Part shown: piece by piece, positions 15,065 to 23,820 of the stretch
Numbering within the stretch: position 1 is the stretch's first letter
Layout: every line of letters starts with the position of its first letter
The notes under the pieces: generated by a model
What the model was told of the DNA's origin: nothing
The model's input: only the letters and a program-made list of their open reading frames with translations
Databases searched by the model: none
Assembly: GCA_016839875.1 (NCBI GenBank)
Contig: JAEOTK010000196.1
Span: forward strand, 12,499-76,498
Source of the DNA: Candidatus Heimdallarchaeota archaeon
GTDB taxonomy: Archaea; Asgardarchaeota; Heimdallarchaeia; Heimdallarchaeales; Heimdallarchaeaceae
Direction of reading: 5' to 3'
DNA length: 64,000 nt
Program-made: the position numbers and the translations under genes

Positions 15065-16962
15065 TTTTTCACCTTCAGTTTTTTCTTGATTTCAGCTACT
15101 ATACCAGAGGTCATTTTATTCATGTCTTTTCCAGAAACAATAGCTCGAGCTGTAGCAACCACCTTGTCTTCAAAAACCACGAATATATCATCATTGGGGA
15201 GAATTTGTTCATCAGCAGATATGCAACCTGGTGCAAAGATGTTGCTACCTTTAACTTGATCGGTTCCAAATTCAAGTATGTTGTTTGAAATTGAAGAAAT
15301 ACTGTCAGCTGTCTTAGGATAAAGTGAAATGTATCCGGTCTTTGAATTTAAAGATCCAATTTGCTCTTTTTCTCTAAAAATCTGCAAATCTCTGGGATAC
15401 TTGCCTTTTACTTTTATGGAACCAGAGAAAAGAATATCTCCTGTTCCAAGACCATATTGGAAATTTGCTACTGATTTCAATCGTTTAACAACAGCTGAAG
15501 GTGCATGTGTTTGTGGAGAAAATTTATTTGAAAATAATTCTTGGAGGGTTTGAGATAATACTGATAATGAATTTTGACTAGTTGGAGATGAATCTAATGA
15601 AGTATTAATAATCTCAAAGGAATGCTTGTTTTTGATATTGCGTACAATATCATCATATCCTTCTCCTTGCGTGTGATTAATGACAACAGACTCCTTATCG
15701 TAATGAGTTAATACTTCATTGAGAAGCGTTGATGTTAGATTTATTTCTTTAGAAGACCATTGTCCTGCAACAGGAATATCATAATATCTTGCAGGAAATA
15801 GATTTTCTAATTCTCTAGGAACAACTGAAAGAGGAGAAGTTATAATTAATTCTGATAAAATTGAGAAAATTCCTTTTCCTCCTTTCTTTATCGCTCCTCT
15901 ATAAAGCATATGAGAACGAGAAAAAGAATATGGTTTTTTAGCAGAGCAAGGTAGTAGAAGTATAATTCTTGCAGATGAATCAGGTACATATCTATCATTT
16001 ACACGATTTCTAAACTCACTTACAACTGGTCGATTTAATGATTCTTCACCTATGCATATCATTGGAGATGATGAAATAATAGGTGACCTAGATCGAAAAC
16101 TTGTGGAATATATATTATCATAATTACGAAGAGATGCAGAGAAAGAGACTTTATTGTGAACATCCTTTTCGACTAGAGTTCGGAGTGTTTTCTCTTCAAG
16201 AGAGTATCGAACTCGGGATAGGGAGTTCTTGAGTATTAGTTCGTTATGTTTGAAAAGATTTGGAGGAGTTTCAGAACAATGTGGACAGAAACACTTGGGA
16301 TGTTTTTGAGTGGAATATACTCTGTCATTTGATAAGAAATACCCTTTTCTTGATGTGAAATATGCTAATGAATTATCGAAGAAATCTATGCCAGAATAAA
16401 CCAGAAAAGAGTGCAAACTAGGAGAAACTGGACCTGGTAAATAAAGTGCAATATCTGGAGAAATTTTTTCTCTGAGAGAAACCAGAGTTTTGCTCAATTT
16501 TCTTTGATTGTTAAAAAATGATGATAAACCTACTACTGCGTAAAGAGAACATTCTGTTTCTTTTATTTGATCAATCATTTGAGAGTCTATCATAGAAATT
16601 GGTAAAGTGAATATTTGGTTGTGTAATTCGGATAATGAAAGGAAGCTATTAACATACTCTGAATAGTCTTCTGAAGAAAGCGTTTCTGGAACAAAATAAG
16701 GATAAAATGGCTGAATCGAAATAACAGCTGTATTGGATAATGCTCTCTCTGCTTTCTTTTCAGGTAAAATCCATGATAGTTGTAATGGGAATTCGACTAG
16801 ATTATCGAAAGTTGGAATTGAGATATTGAAGTAAGCTGAATAGCCTTCTTCTTGTTCTGGTTTTTTTAATGAAATAAGACCTGGTGAAAGAGGTACATGG
16901 GTTCTAGTTTCGGCTAGAATTCGAGCCAAGCCTAATTGGGATAGGGGTTGAAAGAAACGCAA
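15061..16962 (-). CDS. arcS: archaeosine synthase ArcS
   Basis: 633 residues. Adds lysine to preQ0-modified G15 of tRNA, the first of two steps to archaeosine. Visible: an N-terminal TGT-like region with a CPHC motif (CFCPHCSETPP), the ArcS core signature PCSAKKPY at 338-345 followed by SFSRSH, and a C-terminal PUA domain (GSIKVKGKYPRDLQIF ... FVVFEDKVVATARAIVSG). The order fits full-length ArcS. It is the first gene of the arcS-raSEA operon. The tRNA-guanine transglycosylase that makes the substrate is not in this window. Confidence 0.93.
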   Translation of the reverse strand: MRFFQPLSQLGLARILAETRTHVPLSPGLISLKKPEQEEGYSAYFNISIPTFDNLVEFPLQLSWILPEKKAERALSNTAVISIQPFYPYFVPETLSSEDYSEYVNSFLSLSELHNQIFTLPISMIDSQMIDQIKETECSLYAVVGLSSFFNNQRKLSKTLVSLREKISPDIALYLPGPVSPSLHSFLVYSGIDFFDNSLAYFTSRKGYFLSNDRVYSTQKHPKCFCPHCSETPPNLFKHNELILKNSLSRVRYSLEEKTLRTLVEKDVHNKVSFSASLRNYDNIYSTSFRSRSPIISSSPMICIGEESLNRPVVSEFRNRVNDRYVPDSSARIILLLPCSAKKPYSFSRSHMLYRGAIKKGGKGIFSILSELIITSPLSVVPRELENLFPARYYDIPVAGQWSSKEINLTSTLLNEVLTHYDKESVVINHTQGEGYDDIVRNIKNKHSFEIINTSLDSSPTSQNSLSVLSQTLQELFSNKFSPQTHAPSAVVKRLKSVANFQYGLGTGDILFSGSIKVKGKYPRDLQIFREKEQIGSLNSKTGYISLYPKTADSISSISNNILEFGTDQVKGSNIFAPGCISADEQILPNDDIFVVFEDKVVATARAIVSGKDMNKMTSGIVAEIKKKLKVKK

Positions 16963-17103
16963 TATCTCACCAAGTTGTTTGTATGCAAGAAAGAAAAGGG
17001 AATTACAATAAAAAGAATATGTTTCCTTAGAAATTGCAATATAACTCTTTTGAGAATGAATCCAGTAAAACTAAAATAGAAACAATTGTGACAATTGTAT
17101 TGT

Positions 17104-18252
17104 ATGATTGATTATATGTTGAAGGAAATTCAAGAACAACCTCAATATCTCAAAAATCTTCTTTCAAATAAAGACACAATACATGAGAAGATAAGTAATC
17201 TCCAGGACAAATTCGATATTAAAAGAATAATACTCACAGGTTGTGGGGATTCTCTTTGTGCTGCATTGACAAATGAGTATGCTTTTTCTGAAGCTGGGTT
17301 TTCAACGTTTGCATTTCCTCCTATGGAACTTTCAAGATATCGATACAAATTGAAAAACTTGCTGAATGATAAAACATTGTTAATTCCTATTTCTGTAAGT
17401 GGTCGAACTCCTAGGGTTGTTGAGAGCATTAATGCAGCGATTAGCAAAGGATCACCTGCATTAGCTATTACTAATAATCCTGAAAGCCCTGTTGCTCAAA
17501 CATCAAACGATTTTGTTTATTCAAAGTCCTCTGAGATTGAATCACTTAAAACTAGCTCTTATGAAAGTGATATCAGCAGCAAGTATGTTGGATATGAGCA
17601 TGATGTACCTCAAACCAAAAGCTACACTTCAGTACAAATGACATTACAAATGATTGCTATGGGTCTAGGTAGGGACTCCGAATATTCTTCCCTCAAAGAA
17701 ATACCCAACATAGTTCAGAAGGTTATTCAAAACAATTTGATAAAGGAACTAGGAATAGAACATTCTGAAGCTTCAAGATATATCTATTCAGCTTCTGGAC
17801 CAAATTATGGAAATGCTCTTTTCGCAGAATTTAAGATGTATGAGTTTTCTCTTCTAGGTTTTAGTAAAGATATCGAGGAATACTGTCATACTGCTTATTT
17901 CATTACAGACAAAGATATACCTGTAATGTTTCTGGCACCAGAAGGAGAATCACTTCAAAGAGTATCAGAAATATCTCCTGTATTAGAAAAAACAATAGGT
18001 GCTCTCCCCATAGTATTGTCCAACGTTGAACCTCAATTCAGTTGTAAAGCTTGGATAGAAGTACCATATACAGGAAAAGAAAGCTATTCAATAATCCCTT
18101 ATGGAGTAGTTGCACCACTTTATGCTTACTGGGTAGCAAAAACAAGAGGATTGAATGTTAATACCTTTCGGGGAGGAGTGGAACAAGAGAAATATGTGGA
18201 GGGATCATATTATACTATTAGAAAAAGCATGATAAAGAAAGATTTTCAGTAA
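17104..18252 (+). CDS. SIS-domain sugar isomerase-like protein (GlmS isomerase half)
   Basis: About 382 residues with two SIS domains: first around IILTGCGDSLCAAL and PISVSGRTPRVVESI, second around YIYSASGPNYGNALFAEFKM. This is the layout of the phosphosugar isomerase half of glucosamine-6-phosphate synthase and of AgaS/FrlB-type proteins, without a glutaminase domain. It probably binds or isomerises a phosphorylated amino sugar; substrate unknown. MLKEIQEQP matches the typical start of such proteins, so the ATG at 17104 (or 17119) is better than the upstream TTG at 17095. Nearest neighbour downstream is tRNA-Lys(TTT) on the other strand. Confidence 0.85.
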   Translation: MIDYMLKEIQEQPQYLKNLLSNKDTIHEKISNLQDKFDIKRIILTGCGDSLCAALTNEYAFSEAGFSTFAFPPMELSRYRYKLKNLLNDKTLLIPISVSGRTPRVVESINAAISKGSPALAITNNPESPVAQTSNDFVYSKSSEIESLKTSSYESDISSKYVGYEHDVPQTKSYTSVQMTLQMIAMGLGRDSEYSSLKEIPNIVQKVIQNNLIKELGIEHSEASRYIYSASGPNYGNALFAEFKMYEFSLLGFSKDIEEYCHTAYFITDKDIPVMFLAPEGESLQRVSEISPVLEKTIGALPIVLSNVEPQFSCKAWIEVPYTGKESYSIIPYGVVAPLYAYWVAKTRGLNVNTFRGGVEQEKYVEGSYYTIRKSMIKKDFQ

Positions 18253-18265
18253 ATTCAAAATATGT

Positions 18266-18342
18266 TGGCGGGCTCGGTGGGATTTGAACCCACGACCCTC
18301 AGGTTAAAAGCCTGCTGCTCCGCCTAGCTGAGCTACGAGCCC
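18266..18342 (-). tRNA. tRNA-Lys (anticodon TTT)
   Basis: Reads GGGCTCG acceptor pairing with CGAGCCC, then G and encoded CCA. Anticodon arm GCAGG-CTTTTAA-CCTGA gives anticodon TTT; the outer 27-43 pair is a G/A mismatch. T arm GTGGG-TTCAAAT-CCCAC. No intron, unlike the other lysine tRNA in this window. Confidence 0.95.
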
Positions 18343-18392
18343 TTTGTTGTTAGTTAGTAAAACCTAACTCCCGTTTTCCTCTCTTCATGCTC

Positions 18393-18412
18393 TTTTAATA
18401 AAACTTTCGTTT
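18393..18412 (-). promoter_or_regulatory. tRNA-Lys(TTT) promoter block
   Basis: On the minus strand a CGAAAG BRE-like element leads into a TTTTATTA TATA-like element, 51-70 bases before the mature tRNA. The same 20 bases occur without change before the other lysine tRNA (33745-33764), which supports a promoter function and a short 5' leader removed by RNase P. Confidence 0.6.
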
Positions 18413-18470
18413 TCCATCCTTTTATATTTGAGATCATTAATTTTGCTGTTGGATAGAGAAATCTTCATAA

Positions 18471-19046
18471 TTAAATGAAATTTATCATATGAGCTTTTGT
18501 TAGTACCATATTTCTTCTTGTTCCTGGTGCATTAACCAGATGCCAAGTTGTGTATTGTTCTTCATAAGGGTAAGTAGCTGATATACCATCTACAGGAATG
18601 ATAACAACAAGCTTTCTCATGGCAGCTCCGGTGGCAGTATAAAGTACAGCTCCATTCGCAGATGTTCCTACTATTATTACTGCTTTGATTTTATTATCTT
18701 TTAAGATATCTTCAAGTTCTGTTTCGTGGAATTTGTCAACACTGGCTTTTACTATTGTTTCTTCCCTCTTTGGCAGTATCTCCCTTCTCATATCTGCTTT
18801 GGAAGCTGCACTAGTTAAACTAAAGATAACAGGCATCCCGCTTTTTCTGGATTTTTCAATTAACATTTGAATTGCAAAAAGGGTTCTAACACATCTTGGT
18901 CTTCGATCTTCATTGCAGTTTTGATTCTGCATATCTAACACAAGCAAGGCAGTTTCTCTTGGTTTTATTGTAACTTCTTTGATTTCTGGGGGAACTGGAA
19001 CTTTAACTCGTTCCCATTCTTCTATTATTGTTTGTTCTTCTTCCAT
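18471..19046 (-). CDS. isochorismatase-fold protein lacking the catalytic cysteine
   Basis: A 191-residue member of the isochorismatase/nicotinamidase fold: LLVLDMQNQNC with Asp38, VDKFHETEL with Lys105, and the GTSANGAVLYTAT segment that normally carries the nucleophile Cys. Here that place is Ala133. The cis-peptide-type VGT segment and the following helix are intact. In the family the Asp-Lys-Cys triad is needed for hydrolysis, so this copy is probably not a standard amidohydrolase; it may be a binding protein or use isochorismatase-type chemistry, which does not need the Cys in some members. Monocistronic between tRNA-Lys and ribK. Confidence 0.85.
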   Translation of the reverse strand: MEEEQTIIEEWERVKVPVPPEIKEVTIKPRETALLVLDMQNQNCNEDRRPRCVRTLFAIQMLIEKSRKSGMPVIFSLTSAASKADMRREILPKREETIVKASVDKFHETELEDILKDNKIKAVIIVGTSANGAVLYTATGAAMRKLVVIIPVDGISATYPYEEQYTTWHLVNAPGTRRNMVLTKAHMINFI

Positions 19047-19183
19047 AACGTCAATTATTTTCTCAAAGTATAAAATTATATCCTAATTAGAATTAACCTA
19101 TTACTGAATGATTTATGTGACCAAATGAAAAGCTTAATTATGCTTTATTATTTTTATTAGTTGTTCTAGGGTTTGTGAACACA

Positions 19184-19891
19184 ATGAATATATTTCATCT
19201 TTCAAGTCGCGAAGTAAGTCTTCTAATCTATTTAGCTCAGAATCGAGCTATCGAAAAAGAGATTGAAATTACTACTACGAAACTTGCAGAAGTATTTTCT
19301 ATTTCCCAGCAAACTGCATCACGCTGTCTAATTAAATTACAAGAAATGCAGATTATTACTTGGAAATCATCACCGAAAGGATCTTTAGTTCAATTAACTC
19401 CAGCAGGTGTATCTATTCTACATAAATTCAGATTTGAAATTGAAAGAGCTCTTCATCCTGATTTGACTTCAATCACTCTACGTGGAACTGTTTTTTCAGG
19501 ATTAGGTGAAGGAAGATATTATATCTCACGTCCCCTATATATGAAATCTTTTCAATCAAACTTGGGATATAAGCCCTATCATGGGACTCTAAATCTGAGG
19601 ATTCACCCAAATGATTCTGATAGATTGGATCTAATAAGAGGTTCTTGGCCAGTAATCATTCCAGGTTTTGAAGAAGAAGGAAGAAGATTTGGAGACGTTC
19701 TATGTTATCCTCTTTCTATTCCTGAAATTGATGCCAAAATTGCTGGCATAATTCCTCGAAGAACTCACTATGGCACAAATATCCTTGAGCTAATCAGCGA
19801 TGTTTGTTTACGTGATGTTCTAGAGCTCAAAGATAACGATGAAGTAACTGTAGTTTTTTCATTCGATCAAAAAACAGGATCTGATGAATAA
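19184..19891 (+). CDS. ribK: CTP-dependent riboflavin kinase with N-terminal winged helix
   Basis: Makes FMN from riboflavin with CTP. The C-terminal part (about 95-230) has the archaeal RibK barrel motifs GLGEGRYYIS, GYKPYHGTLNLRI and PRRTHYGTN. The N-terminal part (about 1-85) is a winged helix (LSSREVSLLIYLAQN ... SQQTASRCLIKLQ), the RbkR-type arrangement in which the kinase also acts as a transcription factor for riboflavin genes (established in some archaea, inferred here). ATG 19184 is preferred to the GTG at 19175. The stop overlaps the ribL start by one base. Confidence 0.93.
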   Translation: MNIFHLSSREVSLLIYLAQNRAIEKEIEITTTKLAEVFSISQQTASRCLIKLQEMQIITWKSSPKGSLVQLTPAGVSILHKFRFEIERALHPDLTSITLRGTVFSGLGEGRYYISRPLYMKSFQSNLGYKPYHGTLNLRIHPNDSDRLDLIRGSWPVIIPGFEEEGRRFGDVLCYPLSIPEIDAKIAGIIPRRTHYGTNILELISDVCLRDVLELKDNDEVTVVFSFDQKTGSDE

Positions 19892-20526
19892 TGAAGGGAA
19901 CATTAGAACATCTCTTACTCAAGAAAATCTATGTTAACTCTATAGAAGGTATTTCCTCTACTCTCGCCATATTAACAAGGCAATTAGGTTTGATTCAAGA
20001 AATACTAGAACCTATAATGGAATCACTAATTGAGAAAGAGTCGTTGATAAAAGAAGGCGAGGATTGTTGTGTTCTAACTCCTTTAGGACGAAAGCAACTA
20101 ACTGTTGTAATGACAGGAGGTACTTTTGATTTACTACACACAGGGCATGTATCTACTTTACAACAATCGAAACTTCTTGGTGATGTGCTTGTTGTAGTTA
20201 TAGCAACAGATGAAATAGTTCAAAATTTCAAAAACCATCCCCCTACAAATAAACAAGATGAAAGAGCTCAATTAGTCAAGAATATTCGAGATGTTGATGT
20301 AGCATTCGTGGGAGATGAAACTGATTTCATGAAAACAGTTGATCTAGTTAATCCAGATATCATAACTTTGGGGTATGATCAAAGACATAATGAGAAGAAA
20401 TTGTTTCAACAGCTTTCTTCTAGAGGTCATAAAGATATTAAGATCGTGAGATTGAAGAAATATATTCCAGGAAAATCTACCTCAAAAATTGTCCAAGATA
20501 TAATAAAACATAGTTATCGAGATTGA
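19891..20526 (+). CDS. ribL: FAD synthetase RibL with N-terminal helix-turn-helix-like region
   Basis: Adenylylates FMN to FAD. A nucleotidyltransferase core starts near residue 72 with GGTFDLLHTGH (GTFD 77-80, HTGH 83-86), DERAQLV and the C-terminal KSTSKIVQDI, matching the archaeal RibL type. Residues 1-68 form an extra helical region that looks like a winged helix (TRQLGLIQEILEPIMESLIEKE), not part of minimal RibL. Overlap with ribK (TAATG) implies translational coupling, so FMN and FAD synthesis are made together. Confidence 0.9.
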   Translation: MKGTLEHLLLKKIYVNSIEGISSTLAILTRQLGLIQEILEPIMESLIEKESLIKEGEDCCVLTPLGRKQLTVVMTGGTFDLLHTGHVSTLQQSKLLGDVLVVVIATDEIVQNFKNHPPTNKQDERAQLVKNIRDVDVAFVGDETDFMKTVDLVNPDIITLGYDQRHNEKKLFQQLSSRGHKDIKIVRLKKYIPGKSTSKIVQDIIKHSYRD

Positions 20527-20586
20527 AGTTTTGATTTCTTTCAATTGGAAACAATTTATAATGCTCTTTTCTTTTCTTTTCATAAT

Positions 20587-21975
20587 ATGTTTGTGAAGAA
20601 TAGATTAGACCTACTTAATCTAGCAAGAGATGATGACGAACTGCGAATTTTGGAAATATTGTTGGACTCTATAGATTATATGATTGAATCCTCACAACCT
20701 AACAAATTCTTATCTTCCTCAATTTCAATAACGGATGAAACGATGGAGGTTGAAGGAAAAAAATTTGAATTCTCTACGTATAAGAACTTCTATCTATTAT
20801 CTTTTGGAAAAGCTTCTCAAACTATGGCAGAATGGTTTTTAGATAATTCTCCTGTGTCTTTTTCTCGTATTATTCTTGTATCACCAGAAGATTGTAGGGA
20901 TAATTTATCTTCTCAACAAACTTTATCTTTCTTTAAAGCTGGACATCCTATTCCTAATATGAAAAGTGTAGAAGCTGCAGAGAGTGTATTGTCGCTTTTC
21001 GAATCAATGACAGAACAAGACCTTTGTATAATCCTGATTTCTGGTGGAGGTAGTTCTCTTCTGGAAGCTCCAGATTTTGGGATAACTCTTTCTCAGTATT
21101 CTGAACTCATCCTGCAGCTACTTCATTCAGGAGCCTCAATTCACGAAATTAATACAATTAGAAAACATCTTTCAAAAGTTAAAGGTGGAAAACTTGCCAC
21201 TAAGACCAAAGCCAACATTGTTTCTTTGATAATTTCTGATGTTATTGCGAATGATCCTTCCTTTATTGCATCAGGACCTACAGCACCGGATGAAACTACA
21301 TGGGAGGATTGTCTGAAAATAGTAGATAAATACAATATGTCTAAAACTCTTCCAATCAAATTTAGGTCTATCTTCGAGAAAGGAATCAGCAAAGAGTATC
21401 CAGATACTCCATCTGATACACAGCTCTTTTCCAATGCTTTCAATTTTGTAATCGGGGATAACAGTAAAGCACTAAAGAATCTAAAGAAGAAATTAGCTAG
21501 TGATTATTGTTCTAATATAATAGATTACGAAGTATTTGGTGAGGCAAAAGAAAAAGGAAAAGAGCTTGCAAAAATCGCAGAAAAGAAATTGATGAATAAG
21601 AAAAAGAAATATCATTCTCCGTTATGTTTTCTTCTATTTGGTGGAGAAACAACTGTAAAAATAGAATCTAATTCAGGAGTAGGAGGAAGAAATCAAGAAC
21701 TGGCTCTTTCATTTGCTTTGTCAAGTGAGAAGGATTATCCTTTGTATCTAGCTTCCATAGGAACTGATGGAATGGATGGTAATTCTAAAGCAGCGGGGGC
21801 TCTTGTAGGACCTTTTACTCTTTGTAGTAGAAAACAAAGAGATTTTGCAATTAAGGCATTAGAATCACATGACTCAAATAAGTTCTTCAAAGAATATGGT
21901 GGTGAAATAACTACAGGTCATACAGGTACAAACATAATGGATATCGGAATAATCTGCATTAAAACAAAGAATTAG
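20587..21975 (+). CDS. glycerate 2-kinase, MOFRL family
   Basis: Phosphorylates glycerate to 2-phosphoglycerate in archaeal sugar or serine catabolism. Signatures: FGKASQTMA, AGHPIPN, ISGGGSSLLEAP, INTIRKHLSKVKGG, ASGPTAPD, and C-terminal GGETTV with GVGGRNQELAL and SIGTDGMDG plus TGHTGTN, all typical of class II glycerate kinase. The frame is open from a TTG at 20545, but the ATG at 20587 gives the usual 462-residue protein. It follows ribL by 60 bases and may share its transcript. The 3' end overlaps the convergent translin gene by 4 bases. Confidence 0.93.
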   Translation: MFVKNRLDLLNLARDDDELRILEILLDSIDYMIESSQPNKFLSSSISITDETMEVEGKKFEFSTYKNFYLLSFGKASQTMAEWFLDNSPVSFSRIILVSPEDCRDNLSSQQTLSFFKAGHPIPNMKSVEAAESVLSLFESMTEQDLCIILISGGGSSLLEAPDFGITLSQYSELILQLLHSGASIHEINTIRKHLSKVKGGKLATKTKANIVSLIISDVIANDPSFIASGPTAPDETTWEDCLKIVDKYNMSKTLPIKFRSIFEKGISKEYPDTPSDTQLFSNAFNFVIGDNSKALKNLKKKLASDYCSNIIDYEVFGEAKEKGKELAKIAEKKLMNKKKKYHSPLCFLLFGGETTVKIESNSGVGGRNQELALSFALSSEKDYPLYLASIGTDGMDGNSKAAGALVGPFTLCSRKQRDFAIKALESHDSNKFFKEYGGEITTGHTGTNIMDIGIICIKTKN

Positions 21976-22607
21976 TTTTTGACTTCTTTATCTTGAAGTT
22001 TCTCTTCTAAGCTTTTACTCTGAAGAGCAACGAACATATCCGAGAGAGTTCTTTCTACTAAAACTCTTGCTGTATCCTTCTTTCTTCGAAAATCAGTTAC
22101 TAAATTTTTTCCATATTCAATTTGCAGAATGGTACCATAGATCACTTTCATGACTTCGTAATATTTCTTAGCTTCTTTGGTTTTTCCTTCTACAAGATTT
22201 TCAAGGATAAACCTTCTTAGCTCACCTATTAGATCTGCCATCCCTAGAAGATATGCTTGTTCTGTTATTTTCAGTTCTTTAACTGATGGAATCTTATCAT
22301 TTACTATTAGATTGAGAAGAAGCTTCGCTTCTGCGTATTCTTGAAATGCAACACCAATAATGCCAATTTGATAGTGAGTCTTTTCTTCTCTCAAATGAGC
22401 GTTGATTTTATCTACATACTGTTCAGCTTGTTTGAGTTTTTCTTCTGCTTGATCTCTTTTGTTATTATGAAAACTTTCGATACTTTGACCAGAATATTTG
22501 ATTATAGTCCGAGATATTTTTATCAATTCATCTCTACTCTGATCCATCTCAACTAATCTACTCTCAATTTGGTTTGCTATAAGCTGGTAATCATCTGTAT
22601 TTACCAT
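21972..22607 (-). CDS. translin/TRAX family protein
   Basis: An all-helical protein of about 211 residues with the translin-family core GVAFQEYAEAKLLLNLI and the hallmark YLLGMADLIGELRRFILE, followed by a long C-terminal helix. Eukaryotic translin binds single-stranded nucleic acid and TRAX supplies nuclease activity; archaeal homologues form octamers and some cut RNA. The acidic residues in the EYAEA and DLIGELRR helices are compatible with a TRAX-like site. GTGAT precedes the ATG at 22607, which is preferred to the GTG at 22619. Confidence 0.9.
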   Translation of the reverse strand: MVNTDDYQLIANQIESRLVEMDQSRDELIKISRTIIKYSGQSIESFHNNKRDQAEEKLKQAEQYVDKINAHLREEKTHYQIGIIGVAFQEYAEAKLLLNLIVNDKIPSVKELKITEQAYLLGMADLIGELRRFILENLVEGKTKEAKKYYEVMKVIYGTILQIEYGKNLVTDFRRKKDTARVLVERTLSDMFVALQSKSLEEKLQDKEVKN

Positions 22608-22733
22608 TGTAATCATCACTTTTCAATCATAATAATACAAATATCTTGTGATTGTAAAGCTAATAGCTTCTAGGATAAAAAATTAATACTACCTCTCTAT
22701 TGGTTTCTTCGAAAGCTTACTAGGACGATACTA

Positions 22734-23807
22734 ATGTTTCAGAAACACTATGCTGATTTATTGAGAAAAGTTGACAACACTCTGAATGAATTTATGGATG
22801 AACAAGTGAAATCAGTGGAACATAATCCTTTTCTTCACTATTATTATGGAAGAATTAAGGAATATCTGTTTTCTGGAGGTAAAAGATTTCGTCCTATACT
22901 TATGATTCTTTCTTATTCTTCTGTTAATCCTTTAAAGATTAGTAAGAACATTCTCCAGGTTTCACTCTCTGTGGAACTTCTACATAATGCAAGTCTTATT
23001 CATGATGATATTATGGATAATGCTGAAACACGAAGGGGGCAAAACGCTTTCCATAGTGATCTTCGAGAATATGCAAAGAAAAACTATCCCGAGAACAATG
23101 TGAATTATGGAGATTATGGACTAGGGATGGGGCTTCTTGGAGGTGATTATGTATATAATTTAGCATACAAATCAATCCTACTAGATGAATTCTCTTCTGA
23201 TATAACTTTGCAAGCATCAAAAGAATTCAATGAGGGTTTCTTAGATGTTGTAAAAGGAGTAATCTTTGAAACAGATATGATGGGACGTTTTGAGGTAACA
23301 GAAAAAGAATATATCGAAATGATTTCAGGGAAAACAGCTGCTTTGTTCAAAAGAGCAGCAAGAATGGGGGCAGTTCTTGCAAATGGCTCTGATTCTCAGA
23401 TTGAATGCTTAGGAAATTATGGTGAAAATTCAGGAATTGCTTTCCAACTCATTGACGACATAATAGGCTCTTTTGGGGATTCCAAGAAAACTGGAAAACC
23501 AATTGATAGTGATTTGAAAGAAGGTAAAAAGACAATTTTAATTGTAAAAGCAATTCAAGATGCAAATTCAAGTCAAAGAAAGAAACTGAAAGAACTCCTA
23601 GGTAAACAAGATGCTACAGAACAAGAAATTGAAGAAATTAGAGATATCATAAGGGATACAGGTGCTTTATCATATGCTAAAGAAAAAGCTGAAGAATATT
23701 ATAGGAGAAGTGAAAGATTCTTAGATGAAGCAAATCCTGCTTTTGATGAAGAAATGAAGAAGTATCTCATTGCAATTGCTAAGATGGGTGTTCATCGAGT
23801 AAAATAA
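22734..23807 (+). CDS. polyprenyl diphosphate synthase (GGPP synthase type)
   Basis: A trans-prenyltransferase that chains IPP units, probably to geranylgeranyl diphosphate for membrane lipids. The first Asp-rich motif DDIMD is at 91-95 in LIHDDIMDNAETRRG; the second is DDIIGSFGDSKKTGKP; GGKRFRP (48-54) is also in place. Residues before the first motif (LLHNASL) do not allow chain length to be judged safely. The protein is longer (357) than usual because of an insert around 100-125. Two genes downstream on the other strand lies the cis-prenyltransferase gene, which uses related substrates. Confidence 0.92.
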   Translation: MFQKHYADLLRKVDNTLNEFMDEQVKSVEHNPFLHYYYGRIKEYLFSGGKRFRPILMILSYSSVNPLKISKNILQVSLSVELLHNASLIHDDIMDNAETRRGQNAFHSDLREYAKKNYPENNVNYGDYGLGMGLLGGDYVYNLAYKSILLDEFSSDITLQASKEFNEGFLDVVKGVIFETDMMGRFEVTEKEYIEMISGKTAALFKRAARMGAVLANGSDSQIECLGNYGENSGIAFQLIDDIIGSFGDSKKTGKPIDSDLKEGKKTILIVKAIQDANSSQRKKLKELLGKQDATEQEIEEIRDIIRDTGALSYAKEKAEEYYRRSERFLDEANPAFDEEMKKYLIAIAKMGVHRVK

Positions 23808-23820
23808 TCAGAGGGTATAC

